The notes under the pieces are model-generated. The model was not told the origin of the DNA. It saw only the letters and a program-made list of their open reading frames with translations, and ran no database searches. The position numbers and the translations under genes were made by a program. A stretch of DNA of 5,687 nt from Armatimonadota bacterium (GTDB taxonomy: Bacteria; Armatimonadota; Zipacnadia; Zipacnadales; UBA11051), in the NCBI GenBank assembly GCA_030612305.1, contig JAUWOG010000178.1, positions 1 to 5,687 of the forward strand, read 5' to 3'. Shown piece after piece: positions 5,493-5,687 of the stretch. How positions within the stretch are numbered: position 1 is the stretch's first letter; the number at the start of each line of letters is the position of its first letter.

Positions 5493-5687
5493 TCACTGCT
5501 CCAGCAGAGCGTCGGCGAATTCGACGGCCGAGAAGGCCGCGAGGTCCTCGAGCTTTTCCCCGACGCCGATGAGCTTGATCGGCACCTCCAGCTCGCCGAC
5601 GACGCTGAGGGCCACGCCACCCTTCGCCGTGCTGTCGAGCTTGGTGATGACGAGGCCGGTCAGGGTGATCGCAGCATGGAACTCGCG
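5493..5687 (-). CDS. ftsY: Signal recognition particle receptor FtsY, C-terminal end (gene cut by window edge)
   Basis: FtsY is the membrane-associated GTPase that receives ribosome-SRP complexes for co-translational membrane insertion. The frame runs on the - strand from the window edge to a TGA (complement of 5493-5495), giving the last 64 residues. Two SRP-GTPase signatures are clear. TKLDSTAKGG (fragment residues 15-24) is the guanine-specificity motif with the following SRP-GTPase sequence. The closing segment PIKLIGVGEKLEDLAAFSAVEF is also visible (from residue 36). Ffh shares the TKLD motif, but it continues into a methionine-rich M domain. This protein instead stops shortly after the F..VEFADALLEQ helix, as FtsY does. 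The gene converges on the TPR gene, with 12 bp between stops. No start codon is in the window because the upstream part lies beyond the right edge. Confidence 0.93.
   Translation of the reverse strand, partial: REFHAAITLTGLVITKLDSTAKGGVALSVVGELEVPIKLIGVGEKLEDLAAFSAVEFADALLEQ

Overview
The window is GC-rich, densely coded bacterial DNA. It holds a histidine-biosynthesis cluster on the + strand, in the order hisD (3' end only), hisB, hisA, hisI. After it comes a large exported tetratricopeptide-repeat (TPR) protein on the same strand. At the right edge is the 3' end of ftsY on the - strand, converging on the TPR gene. I cannot name the organism. The gene order does not match the classical enterobacterial his operon, and hisI lacks a fused hisE domain. 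A less-studied phylum such as Armatimonadota is possible, but that is a guess.

Layout. Positions 1-514 encode the C-terminal 170 residues of histidinol dehydrogenase, with its recognisable zinc and catalytic residues. hisB (507-1100) overlaps hisD by 8 bp and is complete. A 345-bp gap without a convincing gene follows (1101-1445). It contains a compact inverted-repeat element of about 160-194 bp with several perfect hairpins inside it. hisA (1446-2180) starts behind a strong Shine-Dalgarno site. hisI (2249-2626) follows after 68 bp. The TPR protein gene (best start 2664, end 5480) begins 37 bp after the hisI stop. It carries a signal peptide and about 900 residues of helical repeats. Only 12 bp separate its stop from the ftsY stop at 5493.

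How the genes work together. HisI opens the ring of phosphoribosyl-AMP, HisA isomerises the product, HisB dehydrates imidazoleglycerol phosphate, and HisD carries out the last two oxidations to histidine. The glutamine amidotransferase/cyclase pair HisH-HisF, which acts between HisA and HisB, is not in the window, although hisH is often found between hisB and hisA. The TPR protein and FtsY have no evident link to histidine synthesis.

The signal most worth following is the structured element between hisB and hisA. It could be a dispersed palindromic repeat (MITE-like) or a structured RNA in the his transcript. The sequence alone does not decide between these.
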